Part shown: piece by piece, positions 14,814 through 21,185 of the stretch | How the letters are laid out: every line of letters begins with the position of its first letter | How positions within the stretch are numbered: the stretch's first letter is position 1 | Source: Oscillospiraceae bacterium | GTDB taxonomy: Bacteria; Bacillota; Clostridia; Oscillospirales; UBA929 | Direction: 5' to 3' | DNA: 21,185 nt | NCBI GenBank assembly: GCA_031271525.1 | Contig: JAISVO010000087.1 | Coordinates: 1-21,185 of the forward strand | Program-made: the position numbers and the translations under genes | Notes under the pieces: model-generated | Told to the model about the DNA's origin: nothing | Database searches by the model: none | The model's input: the letters and a program-made list of their open reading frames with translations, nothing else

Positions 14814-15467
14814 ATGGCTAGGCTGAACGTGAACCCAACCCGTATGGAGCTGACGCGTTTGAAGACGCGTTTACGCACGGCGCGGCGCGGGCACAAGCTC
14901 CTCAAGGATAAGCGGGACGAGCTGATGAAGCAATTCCTCGACATCATGCGAAAGAACCGTGTGCTGCGCGAAGCTGTGGAGGAGCGTATCATGCGCGTCC
15001 ACGGCGCGTTCACCGTCGCGAGCGCGCTGATGAGCCCCGAGCTGCTGGAACAGGCGTTGCTGCACCCCAAGCAGAGCGTGACGCTGGAGATCGGCCGGAG
15101 GAACATCATGAGCGTCAATGTGCCGGTGTACACCTACAAGACCCGGAACGACGACAAGGCGGACATCTACCCTTACGGCTACCTGCAGACCTCGGGCGAG
15201 CTGGACGACGCGCTGACGGCGCTGAGCGAGGTGTTCCGCGAACTGCTGGAACTGGCGCAGATCGAGAAATCAATGCAGCTCTTGGCGCAAGAGATCGAAA
15301 AGACGCGCCGCCGCGTCAACGCGCTGGAATACGTGATGATTCCGCAGCTGGAGGAGACCATTCGGTATATTACGATGAAGCTGGACGAGAACGAGCGCGG
15401 GAACCTCACCCGCCTGATGAAGGTCAAGGATATGATGCTCGCGCAAGCCGGCTACGGCGCGGAATAA
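14814..15467 (+). CDS. ntpD: V-type ATPase subunit D (central rotor shaft)
   Basis: A 217-residue, largely coiled-coil protein. MARLNVNPTRMELTRLKTRL and KLLKDKRDELMKQF form the conserved N-terminal helix, and ALEYVMIPQLEETIRYITMK near the C-terminus is the second shaft helix. This is the functional counterpart of F-type gamma and turns inside the A3B3 head. ATG at 14814 is chosen because GGAGG (14802-14806) lies 7 nt upstream and the family begins with this MxxLNVNPTR pattern; an earlier ATG at 14787 falls inside the hairpin of the repeat cassette. It is the last gene of the operon, followed 5 nt later by a terminator. No ntpH or ntpJ genes follow. Confidence 0.95.
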   Translation: MARLNVNPTRMELTRLKTRLRTARRGHKLLKDKRDELMKQFLDIMRKNRVLREAVEERIMRVHGAFTVASALMSPELLEQALLHPKQSVTLEIGRRNIMSVNVPVYTYKTRNDDKADIYPYGYLQTSGELDDALTALSEVFRELLELAQIEKSMQLLAQEIEKTRRRVNALEYVMIPQLEETIRYITMKLDENERGNLTRLMKVKDMMLAQAGYGAE

Positions 15468-15472
15468 ACGGC

Positions 15473-15505
15473 CGACCTCCCCATATATGAGGGAGGTCGC
15501 TTTTT
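15473..15505 (+). terminator. Rho-independent terminator of the V-ATPase operon
   Basis: CGACCTCCC (15473-15481) pairs with GGGAGGTCG (15491-15499) around a 9-nt loop; a C and five T residues follow. It lies 5 nt after the ntpD stop codon. Confidence 0.92.
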
Positions 15506-15549
15506 CTACATCTAGTTTACATAATCAAAACATACCATCTATCTAGCCA

Positions 15550-15578
15550 TTGACAACCCCCTAAAATATTGTTACAAT
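15550..15578 (+). promoter_or_regulatory. Sigma-A promoter of the large SLH gene
   Basis: TTGACA (15550-15555), a perfect -35, and TACAAT (15573-15578) with a 17-bp spacer. Transcription should start near 15585, giving a leader of about 92 nt. The strength suggests high expression, as expected for a surface protein. Confidence 0.85.
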
Positions 15579-15585
15579 GGTAACG
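15571..15585. promoter_or_regulatory. Palindrome over the -10 box, possible operator
   Basis: GTTAC (15571-15575) and GTAAC (15580-15584) form a perfect inverted repeat covering the -10 hexamer. ATGGTAACG (15577-15585) recurs in reverse orientation at 3451-3459, just after the promoter of the other SLH gene. A bound regulator would block RNA polymerase here. Confidence 0.4.
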
Positions 15586-15600
15586 GTATTTTACGCTTTA

Positions 15601-15650
15601 TGGATGGTTCCCTTTCGGGCACCTGCGGCTACATAAAACGGTGGAATCCA
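15601..15650 (+). other. Possible structured 5' leader of the SLH gene
   Basis: The leader can fold as a small three-way junction. TGGAT (15601-15605) pairs with ATCCA (15646-15650). Inside, CCC (15610-15612) pairs with GGG (15617-15619), and CACC (15620-15623) pairs with GGTG (15640-15643). The ribosome site AAGGAGG lies 12 nt further downstream. It is not a riboswitch class I recognise. It may stabilise the mRNA or regulate translation; the helices are short and may be chance. Confidence 0.3.
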
Positions 15651-15677
15651 ACCAAAATACGAAAAGGAGGATCATCT

Positions 15678-18600
15678 ATGGGAAGTTTTCCAAAACGCCT
15701 CTTAGCGCGTCTGCTCGCGGGGGTATTGATCTTTGCCGTCTTAGCGCCGGGGATGGCGCTTTTGCCTGTTTCGGCGTATAGCAACGGAGGTACGCTCACC
15801 GCCACGGTTGGCGTGCCGTTCACCTCCGACGCTCCCGATATCGGGTCGTTTAACTGGAACGGACCGACGCAGAGCTCCGGGCTCCAATTCTCGCCGGGGG
15901 GAAACGCGCTCCCGGGAGGGCTTACGATGAATTCCTCAACGGGGGTCATCTCCGGGACGCCGAGCCAAGACGGGACGTTTACCGTCACAATCTACGCGAG
16001 CGACCCATATACCGGTTCGCTCGGCACCATGACGATCACCCTTCGGATCAACCAAGGCAATCAGGGCGGCGCCCTCCAGATCAGCAACCCCAACCTTTCC
16101 CGGCAGGTGGCGGCGAACAGTCAGATCACGGTCTACGCCACCGACTTCGGGATCACCGGGGGGAGCGGCCAATACAGGATCTATAACGTCAACAACATCA
16201 ACGGTCTGACCATCACCCCCTACGATACATATCTCACGATCTACGCGAGCCTTCAGTCGGGCACGCTGTACCAGCAGACGATCAACGTGCAGATCACCGA
16301 CTTGGTAACGCAGGCGTCGGTCGGCGGGACGATCACGATCTCGGTGACGGGGAGCAGCGGCGACGACCAGCAGCAGGTGGACGCCATCGCGAACTGGGCC
16401 TCCACATGGGATAACATCCGGGGCGATAACCCGTCCTCCTACTACAACCAGAGCGCGGTCTATCAGGTAACGGGCGACTTCTACCCGGTCAACGGGATCC
16501 CGTCGCAAGGCATGGTGGGCGGCATCCCGGTCTACAACATCTACGGCGTCAGTCTCTCCTATAACCTCATCAACATAAACCCCAGCTACTCCAACTTCTA
16601 CGTCACCATGTACAGCGCCAACCGGGGAACGGTGACGCTGCCCACCGTGCCGACCACAGCGACCCTGCAGATTTCCATCACCAAGGTCGGCGCGCAGACA
16701 AGGACGGTGACCTACAGCGTCACCTCGGCGAGCAACTCGGTCCTCCAAACGGCGTCCGACCGCCTGCGCTTCAACGACGGCAGCAGCTACGTCAACATCG
16801 GCGGCAACAACTACAACAGCACAACCACCGAATACCTGCCGAACGGGACCTACCAAACGGTCTACCAAGTCACGAGCAACCTCAACCTCCCGGTGGAGAT
16901 GAGCAGCAGCGCGAACAACTACAACTATGACGTCAACGTCAGCTGGGCGGCGAACATCGTCAGCGGAACCTACGGCACCATCAACAATATCATCGACACC
17001 GGCACCAGCAGCGGCAGCCGGGGCCAGATCTATCCCCAGTCGACGGACGTGCTGATCCGCCTGACGGCGACCCTGACCCAGAAGAACAACTACACGGGCG
17101 GCAGCCTGACAAAAGACTTCTACCTGCTGGTCAAAGCGGGGAACACCTTCCTGCAGAACGCGGCGAACCGCCTTCGCTTCAACGACGGCAGCGGCTACGT
17201 CAACATCGGCGGGAACAACAACAACGCCACAACCTCCCAATACCTCCCGGACGGGTCCTACCAAACGGCGTACCAAGTGACAAGCGACCTCTCCCTTCCG
17301 GTGGAGATGAGCAGCAGTACGAGCGTCAGCAACGACATAAACGTCAGCTGGGCGGCGAGCGTCGTCAGCAGCAACAGCTATATCAGCGGCGGGAGCATCA
17401 TCGATACCGGCTCTAACAGCAGCACAAGGGGGCGGATCAACCCCCAGACGACCGACACGGTGGTCCGCCTGACGGCGACCCTGACCCAAAAGAACAACTA
17501 CTCGGGCGGCAGTGTGACAAAGGAGTTCTATCTGGTCGTCAAAGCCTCCAACAACCAAGAATCTGTCCGCCTGACAAGGGAATGGCTGACATGGAGCGTC
17601 ATCCGGCACCGCAACTCCTATGAAAACGCCGTATTCTCCAACCTCAGCCTCCCCCTCTACAACGAAACCCACGGCACGACGATCAGCTGGTCCTCCGACC
17701 GGACGGCAAACATCTCAAACATCGGAGCGGTGACCCCGCCCACCTCCGGTACGGTGAGCGTCCGCCTGACGGCGACCATCACGAAGGGCACCGGCTATAA
17801 CGCCGCGAGTGAGAGCAAGCAGTTTAACTTAGTGGTGACCATCCCGGCGAGCGACCAAGACCGCGCCAACGCTGCCGCTGCCGCTGCCGCGTTCTGGGAG
17901 ACGATCCGGGGAGCGAACACAAACCAAAACGAAGTCACGGCGGACCTCGTCATGCCCTCCGAGGGCGCGTATGACTCAACCCTTACATGGTCCTCCAACC
18001 GCACAAACACCATCAGCAACAATGGCGTCGTCAACGCGCCGACGACGGCCGGAAGCGCCGCGGACGTGACGATTACGGCGACGGCCCGCGTCGGGTACGC
18101 GACGGCGTCCGCTTCGATTACCGTCAAGGTGGTCCCGATCACAAACGACGCCGACGCCGTCCGGGCGGCGCGGAACAGCCTGACTTGGGACACGATCAAG
18201 AACCGGAACACCGAGCAGACGGCGGTGGATACCGACCTTACCCTCGTGACAAGCGGCAAGTATAGCACCACAATCTCGTGGTCGTCCAGCCGTCCGGAAG
18301 TCATCGCGGCAAACGGCCGGGTCGTCCCCACGATCGAAGCTTACGTGACGCTGACCGCGACGATTTCCCGGGGTACCGCGCGGGAGACAAAAAGCTTTAA
18401 TATACAGGTGAAACCGGCGTCGGTCAACGGGATTACGGAGACTGCGGACAGGATGACGGCGAGCCGCACCCAAGCCGACTTCGCGGCGGATACCTACAAC
18501 GGCACGCGGGAATACAAGATCGACGCCACCCTGCTGGATATTACCTTCGACGCCAAAGCGGCGGGCACGATTTACTCCCAGACCAACGGGAATGTCGTCG

Positions 18601-19457
18601 TGACGGCGCGGGTCGTCCCGGTGTCCGAGGTTCCCTCCTCGGTCCGCACCCAGATCGGCGACCGCAAGGTGTATGACCTCGCGGTGGTCGGCGGCGACCG
18701 GGCCATCGGCAACTTTAACGGCGGCACGGCGGTTGTACGGGTTCCCTACAGCCTCCAGATCGGCGAGAAGGCGAACTCGCTCGTGGGCTACTACCTTGAT
18801 TCCTTCAACACGCTCCATCTGGTACGCGGATACTACGACGCCGCGGCCCGGGAGATCGTCTTCCGCACCAAGCATTTCTCCCGTTTCGCGATCGGCTACA
18901 ACCCCAAGAGTTACATCGATATCGAGGGCAACTGGGCGAAGGATTCGATCGAGTTCATCGGGGCGCGGGAACTGACCATCGGCGTCTACGGCGTCAATTT
19001 CAACCCCTCTAACCCCCTGTCGCGGGGTGAGTTCACGGCAAACCTGATGAAGGCATACGGCATTGAGATCGACCCGGCCGCGACGGCGAACTTCACAGAC
19101 GTCAACGCGCAGCTGGAATACGCGCCCTACCTCGCGACCGGCAAGAAGATGGGCCTGATCACCGGCACCGGCGACAACAACTTTGAGCCGGAACGCCAGA
19201 TCGGCCGCGCCGAGATGTTCGCCCTCCTCTACAACGTTTTGAAGGCGATCGGGGAGCAGCCCCCGTCGGTCATCGGCGGAAAGTCGCTTTCGAGCTTCAC
19301 CGACGCGAACGAAGTGGGCCAGTGGTTCCGTGAGGGCGTCGAAGCGCTCTTGCAAGCGGGGATGATCGACGGCACCGGCAACAACCTCCTCCAGCCCCGC
19401 GCGCTCGCGGCCCGCGCCACAATGGCGCAGATGATCCACAACTTGCTGACAAGATAA
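15678..19457 (+). CDS. Large secreted SLH-anchored surface protein with Ig-like repeats
   Basis: A 1259-residue exported protein. The start is ATG at 15678, since AAGGAGG lies 10 nt upstream and a signal peptide follows (RLLARLLAGVLIFAVLAP, cleaved near VSAYS). About residues 40-125 resemble a putative Ig domain (LPGGLTMNSSTGVISGTP). Residues 130-350 are rich in Asn, Ser, Thr and Tyr. Two nearly identical units of 136 residues begin near 355 and 491 (LRFNDGS.YVNIGGN). Three atypical bacterial Ig-like domains follow, each starting with W.xI and carrying SWSS or TWSS (near 639-715, 735-825 and 830-910). A beta-rich domain (about 915-1070) ends in HFSRFAIGYN, then three SLH motifs (1079-1259) bind the wall. 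No catalytic motif is seen. It is likely an S-layer or adhesion-type structural protein with its own promoter and terminator. Confidence 0.85.
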   Translation: MGSFPKRLLARLLAGVLIFAVLAPGMALLPVSAYSNGGTLTATVGVPFTSDAPDIGSFNWNGPTQSSGLQFSPGGNALPGGLTMNSSTGVISGTPSQDGTFTVTIYASDPYTGSLGTMTITLRINQGNQGGALQISNPNLSRQVAANSQITVYATDFGITGGSGQYRIYNVNNINGLTITPYDTYLTIYASLQSGTLYQQTINVQITDLVTQASVGGTITISVTGSSGDDQQQVDAIANWASTWDNIRGDNPSSYYNQSAVYQVTGDFYPVNGIPSQGMVGGIPVYNIYGVSLSYNLININPSYSNFYVTMYSANRGTVTLPTVPTTATLQISITKVGAQTRTVTYSVTSASNSVLQTASDRLRFNDGSSYVNIGGNNYNSTTTEYLPNGTYQTVYQVTSNLNLPVEMSSSANNYNYDVNVSWAANIVSGTYGTINNIIDTGTSSGSRGQIYPQSTDVLIRLTATLTQKNNYTGGSLTKDFYLLVKAGNTFLQNAANRLRFNDGSGYVNIGGNNNNATTSQYLPDGSYQTAYQVTSDLSLPVEMSSSTSVSNDINVSWAASVVSSNSYISGGSIIDTGSNSSTRGRINPQTTDTVVRLTATLTQKNNYSGGSVTKEFYLVVKASNNQESVRLTREWLTWSVIRHRNSYENAVFSNLSLPLYNETHGTTISWSSDRTANISNIGAVTPPTSGTVSVRLTATITKGTGYNAASESKQFNLVVTIPASDQDRANAAAAAAAFWETIRGANTNQNEVTADLVMPSEGAYDSTLTWSSNRTNTISNNGVVNAPTTAGSAADVTITATARVGYATASASITVKVVPITNDADAVRAARNSLTWDTIKNRNTEQTAVDTDLTLVTSGKYSTTISWSSSRPEVIAANGRVVPTIEAYVTLTATISRGTARETKSFNIQVKPASVNGITETADRMTASRTQADFAADTYNGTREYKIDATLLDITFDAKAAGTIYSQTNGNVVVTARVVPVSEVPSSVRTQIGDRKVYDLAVVGGDRAIGNFNGGTAVVRVPYSLQIGEKANSLVGYYLDSFNTLHLVRGYYDAAAREIVFRTKHFSRFAIGYNPKSYIDIEGNWAKDSIEFIGARELTIGVYGVNFNPSNPLSRGEFTANLMKAYGIEIDPAATANFTDVNAQLEYAPYLATGKKMGLITGTGDNNFEPERQIGRAEMFALLYNVLKAIGEQPPSVIGGKSLSSFTDANEVGQWFREGVEALLQAGMIDGTGNNLLQPRALAARATMAQMIHNLLTR
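16731..17555 (+). repeat. Tandem 408-bp coding repeat in the SLH gene
   Basis: Two adjacent units of 408 bp (136 codons), starting near 16740 and 17148, share long stretches at DNA level, for example around 16765-16815 versus 17173-17223 and around 17055-17090 versus 17463-17498. The similarity extends to synonymous positions, so the duplication is recent or maintained by gene conversion. Such repeats can expand or contract by recombination. Confidence 0.85.
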
Positions 19458-19478
19458 ACGGTATCCTGTTGTTATTAC

Positions 19479-19517
19479 CACCAAATCCGGTCGAAAGGCC
19501 GGATTTGGTGTATTTAT
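19479..19517 (+). terminator. Hairpin terminator after the SLH gene
   Basis: CACCAAATCCGG (19479-19490) pairs perfectly over 12 bp with CCGGATTTGGTG (19499-19510) around an 8-nt loop, followed by a moderately T-rich tail (TATTTAT). Confidence 0.8.
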
Positions 19518-19635
19518 CCGGCTTTACGCAACTTTATGACGCTGCTTGGGGAAGGGAATAAAGCCAGTATGCAGCTCCCCCTCAAAAGGCCCCATTTTGG
19601 CCCGTTTTGGCTCAACTGGCCCCATCGGAATTAAC

Positions 19636-19651
19636 GGTTTAGCGGTAAACC
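19636..19651. promoter_or_regulatory. Inverted repeat upstream of the pfk promoter
   Basis: GGTTTA (19636-19641) and TAAACC (19646-19651) form a perfect 6-bp inverted repeat 20 bp before the -35 box, a usual place for an activator or a catabolite regulator. The rest of 19518-19671 has no gene; two GGCCCCAT copies near 19589 and 19615 are the only other pattern noticed. Confidence 0.25.
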
Positions 19652-19671
19652 AATCAGGCCAGAACGGGGGG

Positions 19672-19700
19672 TTGAAATTTCCGCGAAAATCTGCTACAAT
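19672..19700 (+). promoter_or_regulatory. Sigma-A promoter of the PPi-PFK gene
   Basis: TTGAAA (19672-19677) and TACAAT (19695-19700) with a 17-bp spacer. Transcription should start near 19707, about 25 nt before the start codon. Confidence 0.85.
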
Positions 19701-19731
19701 ACCTGTATAGAAAAAACAGGGAGGAACACAA

Positions 19732-20967
19732 ATGAGCGAGCTTAAAGGAGCCTGTATCATCGGTCAGTCGGGCGGGCCGACGTCAGTTATCAACGCCTCG
19801 GCGCTGGGCGCGATCGAAGCGGCGCTGGACAGCGGCGTTATCACCCGCGTCTATGGAGCGGCGCACGGCATCAAAGGGGTGCTGGAAGACGCGCTGTATA
19901 TCATGGAGGAGGAGGACCGGGACGAGCTGAAGCGACTGCGGTTTACGCCGTCCTCGGCACTCGGCTCCTGCCGGTATAAACTCAAGGACCCGGCGGTTGA
20001 CGACACCGACTATAAGCGTATTTTGGAGATTTTTAAGAAGTACGACGTGCGGTACTTCTTCTACAACGGCGGAAACGACAGTATGGATACCTGCAACAAA
20101 ATCAGTAAGTTTATGCAGCAAAACGGCTATGAATGCCGGGTTATGGGAATCCCTAAGACGATCGACAACGACCTGACAGGAACCGATCACTGCCCCGGCT
20201 ACGGAAGCGCCGCCAAATATATCGCGACAAGCTGCAAGGAAATCTCCCTCGACGCGCGGGTCTATGACACCGGTATGATCACGATCCTTGAGATCATGGG
20301 GCGGCACGCCGGCTGGCTGACCGCCGCCGCAGCGCTCGCCGGAGACGACGCGCCCGATTTGATCTATCTGCCAGAGACGGATTTCGAGCTGGACACCTTC
20401 CTCAAAGACGTCGAAACAATCTACAGGCAAAAAGGAAAAGTGATCGTCGCGGTCAGCGAGGGGATCCATGACAAGGACGGCAAGCTGATCGCAGAAATCG
20501 GCGGCGCGGGCGGCGCGCGGGACAGTTTTGGACACGCGCAGTTAGGCGGGCTGGCCGCCACGCTGACGGCCCTAGTCAAAGAGAAAACCGGCGCGAAGGT
20601 GAGAGGGATCGAATTCTCCCTTCTCCAGCGCTGCGCCTCCCATGTCGCTTCAAAAACAGATATCGACGAATCTTACGCGTCGGGAAAAGCGGCCGTCGAG
20701 AACGCGATCAACGGCGTCACCGACAAGATGGTCGGTTTCCGGTGCACCCGCGACGGCGGGTACAAGTGCGAAATCGCGCTGCTGCCGCTGGCGGAGGTCG
20801 CGAACACCGAAAAGAAGGTGCCCCGCGAATGGATCAACGACGCCGGAAACGGGATCCTGCAAGGCTACATTGACTACGCCCTGCCGCTGATCGCCGGGGA
20901 AACCGAACAGGAGAAAGAAAACGGCTTGCCGAGGTTCGCGAAGTTAAAAAAAGTTTTGGCAAAGTAA
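19732..20967 (+). CDS. Pyrophosphate-dependent 6-phosphofructokinase
   Basis: A 411-residue phosphofructokinase-family enzyme converting fructose 6-phosphate to the 1,6-bisphosphate in the cytoplasm. GQSGGPTSVIN (residues 11-21) is the phosphoryl-donor loop. Residues 113-117 are GGNDS; the Asp in the fourth place, where ATP enzymes have Gly, and Lys142 in PKTIDND (141-147), where ATP enzymes also have Gly, are both diagnostic of pyrophosphate as donor. D144 is the catalytic base and MGRHAGWL (189-196) binds sugar phosphate. The reaction is reversible, so it serves glycolysis and gluconeogenesis. GGGAGG (19719-19724) precedes the ATG by 7 nt. It is a single-gene unit with its own promoter and hairpin, followed by the aldolase that uses its product. 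Confidence 0.93.
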   Translation: MSELKGACIIGQSGGPTSVINASALGAIEAALDSGVITRVYGAAHGIKGVLEDALYIMEEEDRDELKRLRFTPSSALGSCRYKLKDPAVDDTDYKRILEIFKKYDVRYFFYNGGNDSMDTCNKISKFMQQNGYECRVMGIPKTIDNDLTGTDHCPGYGSAAKYIATSCKEISLDARVYDTGMITILEIMGRHAGWLTAAAALAGDDAPDLIYLPETDFELDTFLKDVETIYRQKGKVIVAVSEGIHDKDGKLIAEIGGAGGARDSFGHAQLGGLAATLTALVKEKTGAKVRGIEFSLLQRCASHVASKTDIDESYASGKAAVENAINGVTDKMVGFRCTRDGGYKCEIALLPLAEVANTEKKVPREWINDAGNGILQGYIDYALPLIAGETEQEKENGLPRFAKLKKVLAK

Positions 20968-21002
20968 TAGTTGAGGACGCCCGAAAGGGCGTCCTCAACT
21001 AT
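20967..21002. terminator. Long hairpin after pfk
   Basis: ATAGTTGAGGACGCCC (20967-20982) pairs perfectly over 16 bp with GGGCGTCCTCAACTAT (20987-21002) around GAAA. It starts at the last base of the stop codon. There is no T tract, so it may act as a terminator or as a 3'-end stabiliser. Confidence 0.75.
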
Positions 21003-21074
21003 GTTACGGGATTTCCCGGACCGCCAGACAGTGTTTACCTCACAGGGATGGATTTGCCGCGGGGCAAAAACAAT

Positions 21075-21103
21075 TTGCATTTTGCGGCGGGTTTTGGTAT
21101 ACT
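21075..21103 (+). promoter_or_regulatory. Sigma-A promoter of the aldolase gene
   Basis: TTGCAT (21075-21080) and TATACT (21098-21103) with a 17-bp spacer. It makes the aldolase a separate transcription unit from pfk. Confidence 0.8.
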
Positions 21104-21130
21104 GGTGAAAAACAAGAGGAGGAAATCCGA

Positions 21131-21185
21131 ATGGGTCTTGTCACTACCACAGAAATGTTCAAAAAGGCATACGACGGGGGATACG
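21131..21185 (+). CDS. fba: Class II fructose-bisphosphate aldolase, N-terminal fragment
   Basis: Only the first 18 codons are inside the window; the frame is open to the end. MGLVTTTEMFKKAYDGGY matches the start of class II (zinc-dependent) fructose-bisphosphate aldolases, which typically begin with a VTTxEMFKKAYxGxYAIGAFN pattern. A GAGGAGG ribosome site lies at about 21116-21122. The enzyme would split fructose 1,6-bisphosphate, the product of the gene just upstream. The metal ligands lie outside the window, so the call rests on this short N-terminus and the context. Confidence 0.8.
   Translation, partial: MGLVTTTEMFKKAYDGGY

Noticed and set aside
15600..15677. Upstream ATG at 15600 as start of the large SLH protein
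   Set aside because: It would put 26 unlikely residues before a good signal peptide and lacks a ribosome site; ATG at 15678 has AAGGAGG at ideal distance.
15936..17672. Long minus-strand open frame (578 codons) and similar antisense frames at 17976-19484, 7524-8687 and 1163-2431
   Set aside because: They run opposite clear genes with signal peptides, motifs or strong ribosome sites, have low-complexity Arg/Asp/Val-rich translations, and are typical of GC-rich DNA.

Overview
The window is a high-GC, gene-dense chromosomal segment of a low-oxygen Bacillota lineage. I infer class Clostridia, possibly Oscillospirales. The support is a Noc/ParB protein, a YtrA-type GntR regulator, a bacterial V-type ATPase operon in the order known from Enterococcus hirae (ntpFIKECGABD), two S-layer-homology (SLH) exoproteins, a pyrophosphate-type phosphofructokinase and the start of a class II fructose-bisphosphate aldolase. 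Promoters are clean sigma-A types: five of them have exact 17-bp spacers. No tRNA, rRNA, CRISPR array, insertion sequence or prophage gene was seen.

Layout. Positions 1-504 are the 3' end of an ABC-2-type permease gene. Positions 505-774 are non-coding and hold a possible structured RNA ending in a strong intrinsic terminator. Positions 775-2392 hold a promoter and a two-gene GntR/DUF1648 membrane-protein module. Positions 2441-3286 (minus strand) encode a Noc-like ParB protein, converging on the module at a GC-rich hairpin. Positions 3401-6482 hold a promoter and a secreted phosphodiester glycosidase with SLH anchors. Positions 6483-6747 are non-coding, with a promoter and five DnaA-box-like sites. 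Positions 6748-15467 are the nine-gene V-ATPase operon, closed by a terminator at 15473-15505. Positions 15550-19457 hold a promoter, a 92-nt leader and a 1259-residue repeat-rich SLH protein. Positions 19672-20967 are the PPi-PFK unit with its own promoter and hairpin terminator. From 21075 there is a promoter and the first 18 codons of fructose-bisphosphate aldolase.

How the genes fit together. The V-ATPase proteolipid keeps the residues that bind Na+ in the E. hirae enzyme, so a sodium-translocating V-ATPase is predicted. The neighbouring PPi-PFK and aldolase suggest glycolysis that spares ATP by using pyrophosphate. Both SLH proteins are predicted to be exported and held on the cell wall.

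Most notable observations: (1) a hairpin-plus-Shine-Dalgarno cassette occurs twice inside the V-ATPase operon, directly before ntpC and ntpD, with a compensatory base-pair change between copies; (2) a DnaA-box cluster lies upstream of the V-ATPase operon and about 3.3 kb from noc, which could be a replication origin element or a DnaA-responsive leader; (3) the two SLH gene promoters share a palindrome-associated 9-mer that could be a common operator; (4) there are two possible structured RNAs, at about 548-765 and 15601-15650. All function statements come from reading motifs by eye; no database search was run.
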